From Thioalkalivibrio nitratireducens (GTDB taxonomy: Bacteria > Pseudomonadota > Gammaproteobacteria > Ectothiorhodospirales > Ectothiorhodospiraceae), in contig JAABSN010000171.1 of NCBI GenBank assembly GCA_011390385.1, positions 1 through 7,169 on the forward strand: a DNA stretch of 7,169 bases. Reading direction: 5' to 3'. The first letter of the stretch is position 1; every line of letters begins with the position of its first letter. The translations under genes were made by a program, and so were the position numbers. Shown piece after piece: positions 6,444 through 7,169 of this stretch. Below the pieces are notes generated by a model, which was not told where the DNA came from, made no database searches, and worked only from the letters and a program-made list of their open reading frames with translations.

Positions 6444-7169
6444 TCAGTCCTTGATCCAGGGTTCGGTCCTGAAGAACGGACTCGGCCGTTGCTCTCGTAT
6501 CTCGAAGATCAGCGTTTCGGAACTCGTGCGGTTGTGGCGGTCGGTTGCCGAGACCTCGATGACGTGGACCCCGGGATCCAGCGATTCCGGAAGTTGCACA
6601 CGCCAGAGGTGCATGTTTCGATCCGGTGTCGTGCGCTGCGGCTTCGGGGCAGCGGGGCCGTAGCGGCGCCCCTGGAAGGACTCGAACCCCTGCGCGCGCG
6701 CCGCGCCGAGACGGCTGACATAGGCATGGCGGGCGACCGACAGCTGACGCCGGGAGGCGAATGGGTCGGTCCATTCGGCGCCGATCAATGGCGCCTCGCC
6801 GGTCCCGCTCTGGGTGCGTTCCAGGGTCCACCAGCGTCCATCGGAGCCTGTTGCGGTCACCCGGGTCTCGGAGGAGCCGTCCCAGACGTTGGCCGTGAGC
6901 CAGACGCCCTGGCGCAGATCTTCGCGCGTGACGATACCGGGATCGGGGAGATCGTTGATCGAATACGGTGGGATCGGGTGGCGGTCGCTCTCTTCGAGCT
7001 GCTGCCATTCGATCAACGCATCGAACCAGTCTCGAAACGCCGGGGTGTTGAGGGCAATCCACATCCGCCGCCGGTCATCCACGTTGGCTCCGACATAACG
7101 TTCCCGGTAGTCGCCGGCTTCGTCGAAGTCGAGCACCAGTGCCCCGGGCGGTGCGCCCATGCGCTGCAG
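6444..7169 (-). CDS. Calcineurin-like phosphoesterase, C-terminal part (5' end outside window)
   Basis: The frame is open from the right edge to a stop at 6444-6446, giving 241 visible residues. The ATG at 7160 is internal, because the frame continues upstream of it. The visible part resembles the C-terminal domain found behind bacterial metallophosphatase domains (MetallophosC family): GALVLDFDEAGDYRERY, then WLTANVWDGSSETRV and DGRWWTL, and near the end MHLWRVQLPESLDPGVHVIE followed by VSATDRHNRTS. This last beta-strand pattern, HLWR-LP-L--G-H-IEV-ATD, is the main basis for the call. The metal-binding phosphoesterase motifs would lie beyond the window, so activity cannot be judged. Family members are usually exported or periplasmic and hydrolyse phosphoesters; the substrate is unknown. 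It is codirectional with the sensor gene but separated from it by an independent promoter. Confidence 0.75.
   Translation of the reverse strand: MQRMGAPPGALVLDFDEAGDYRERYVGANVDDRRRMWIALNTPAFRDWFDALIEWQQLEESDRHPIPPYSINDLPDPGIVTREDLRQGVWLTANVWDGSSETRVTATGSDGRWWTLERTQSGTGEAPLIGAEWTDPFASRRQLSVARHAYVSRLGAARAQGFESFQGRRYGPAAPKPQRTTPDRNMHLWRVQLPESLDPGVHVIEVSATDRHNRTSSETLIFEIREQRPSPFFRTEPWIKD

Overview
The window is GC-rich with strongly GC-ending codons. It carries a multiheme c-type cytochrome, a heme-c-type c-di-GMP enzyme and FNR-type operator sites. This suggests a free-living, facultatively anaerobic or respiratory-flexible proteobacterium, most likely a gammaproteobacterium. That placement is inferred from gene content and style, not from a marker gene. 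I see no tRNA, rRNA, CRISPR array, transposase or attachment site.

Layout, left to right. (1) 1-2187, minus strand: an exported protein with five CxxCH heme sites, a carboxypeptidase-regulatory-like beta domain in front of the hemes, and InlB-type bacterial repeats behind them. Its C-terminus lies beyond the left edge. (2) 2188-2504: the upstream region of that gene, with a symmetrical FNR/DNR-type box and a correctly spaced -10 element pointing at the cytochrome. (3) 2505-3167, plus strand: a gene of unknown function whose 3' two thirds read like real coding sequence but whose 5' end is doubtful. (4) A GC-rich hairpin at 3226-3249, where the plus-strand gene and the next minus-strand gene converge. 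(5) 3233-6178, minus strand: a membrane protein with a periplasmic Tll0287-like (DUF3365) heme-c sensor domain, HAMP, two PAS domains, and GGDEF and EAL domains whose key motifs are all present. (6) 6334-6382: its promoter, built like the cytochrome promoter. (7) 6444-7169, minus strand: the C-terminal part of a calcineurin-like phosphoesterase whose catalytic N-terminus lies beyond the right edge.

How the parts may work together. The main result is that the cytochrome gene and the sensor gene each have a TTGAY-N4-RTCAA box followed by exactly 22 bases and then TACGGT or TACGAT, which is the class II FNR-family arrangement. The two proteins would then be induced together under low oxygen or nitrosative conditions. 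One is an exported electron carrier or oxidoreductase. The other reads redox state or a ligand through a periplasmic heme c and changes c-di-GMP. This functional link is inference. The phosphoesterase and the plus-strand unknown show no sequence evidence of belonging to it.
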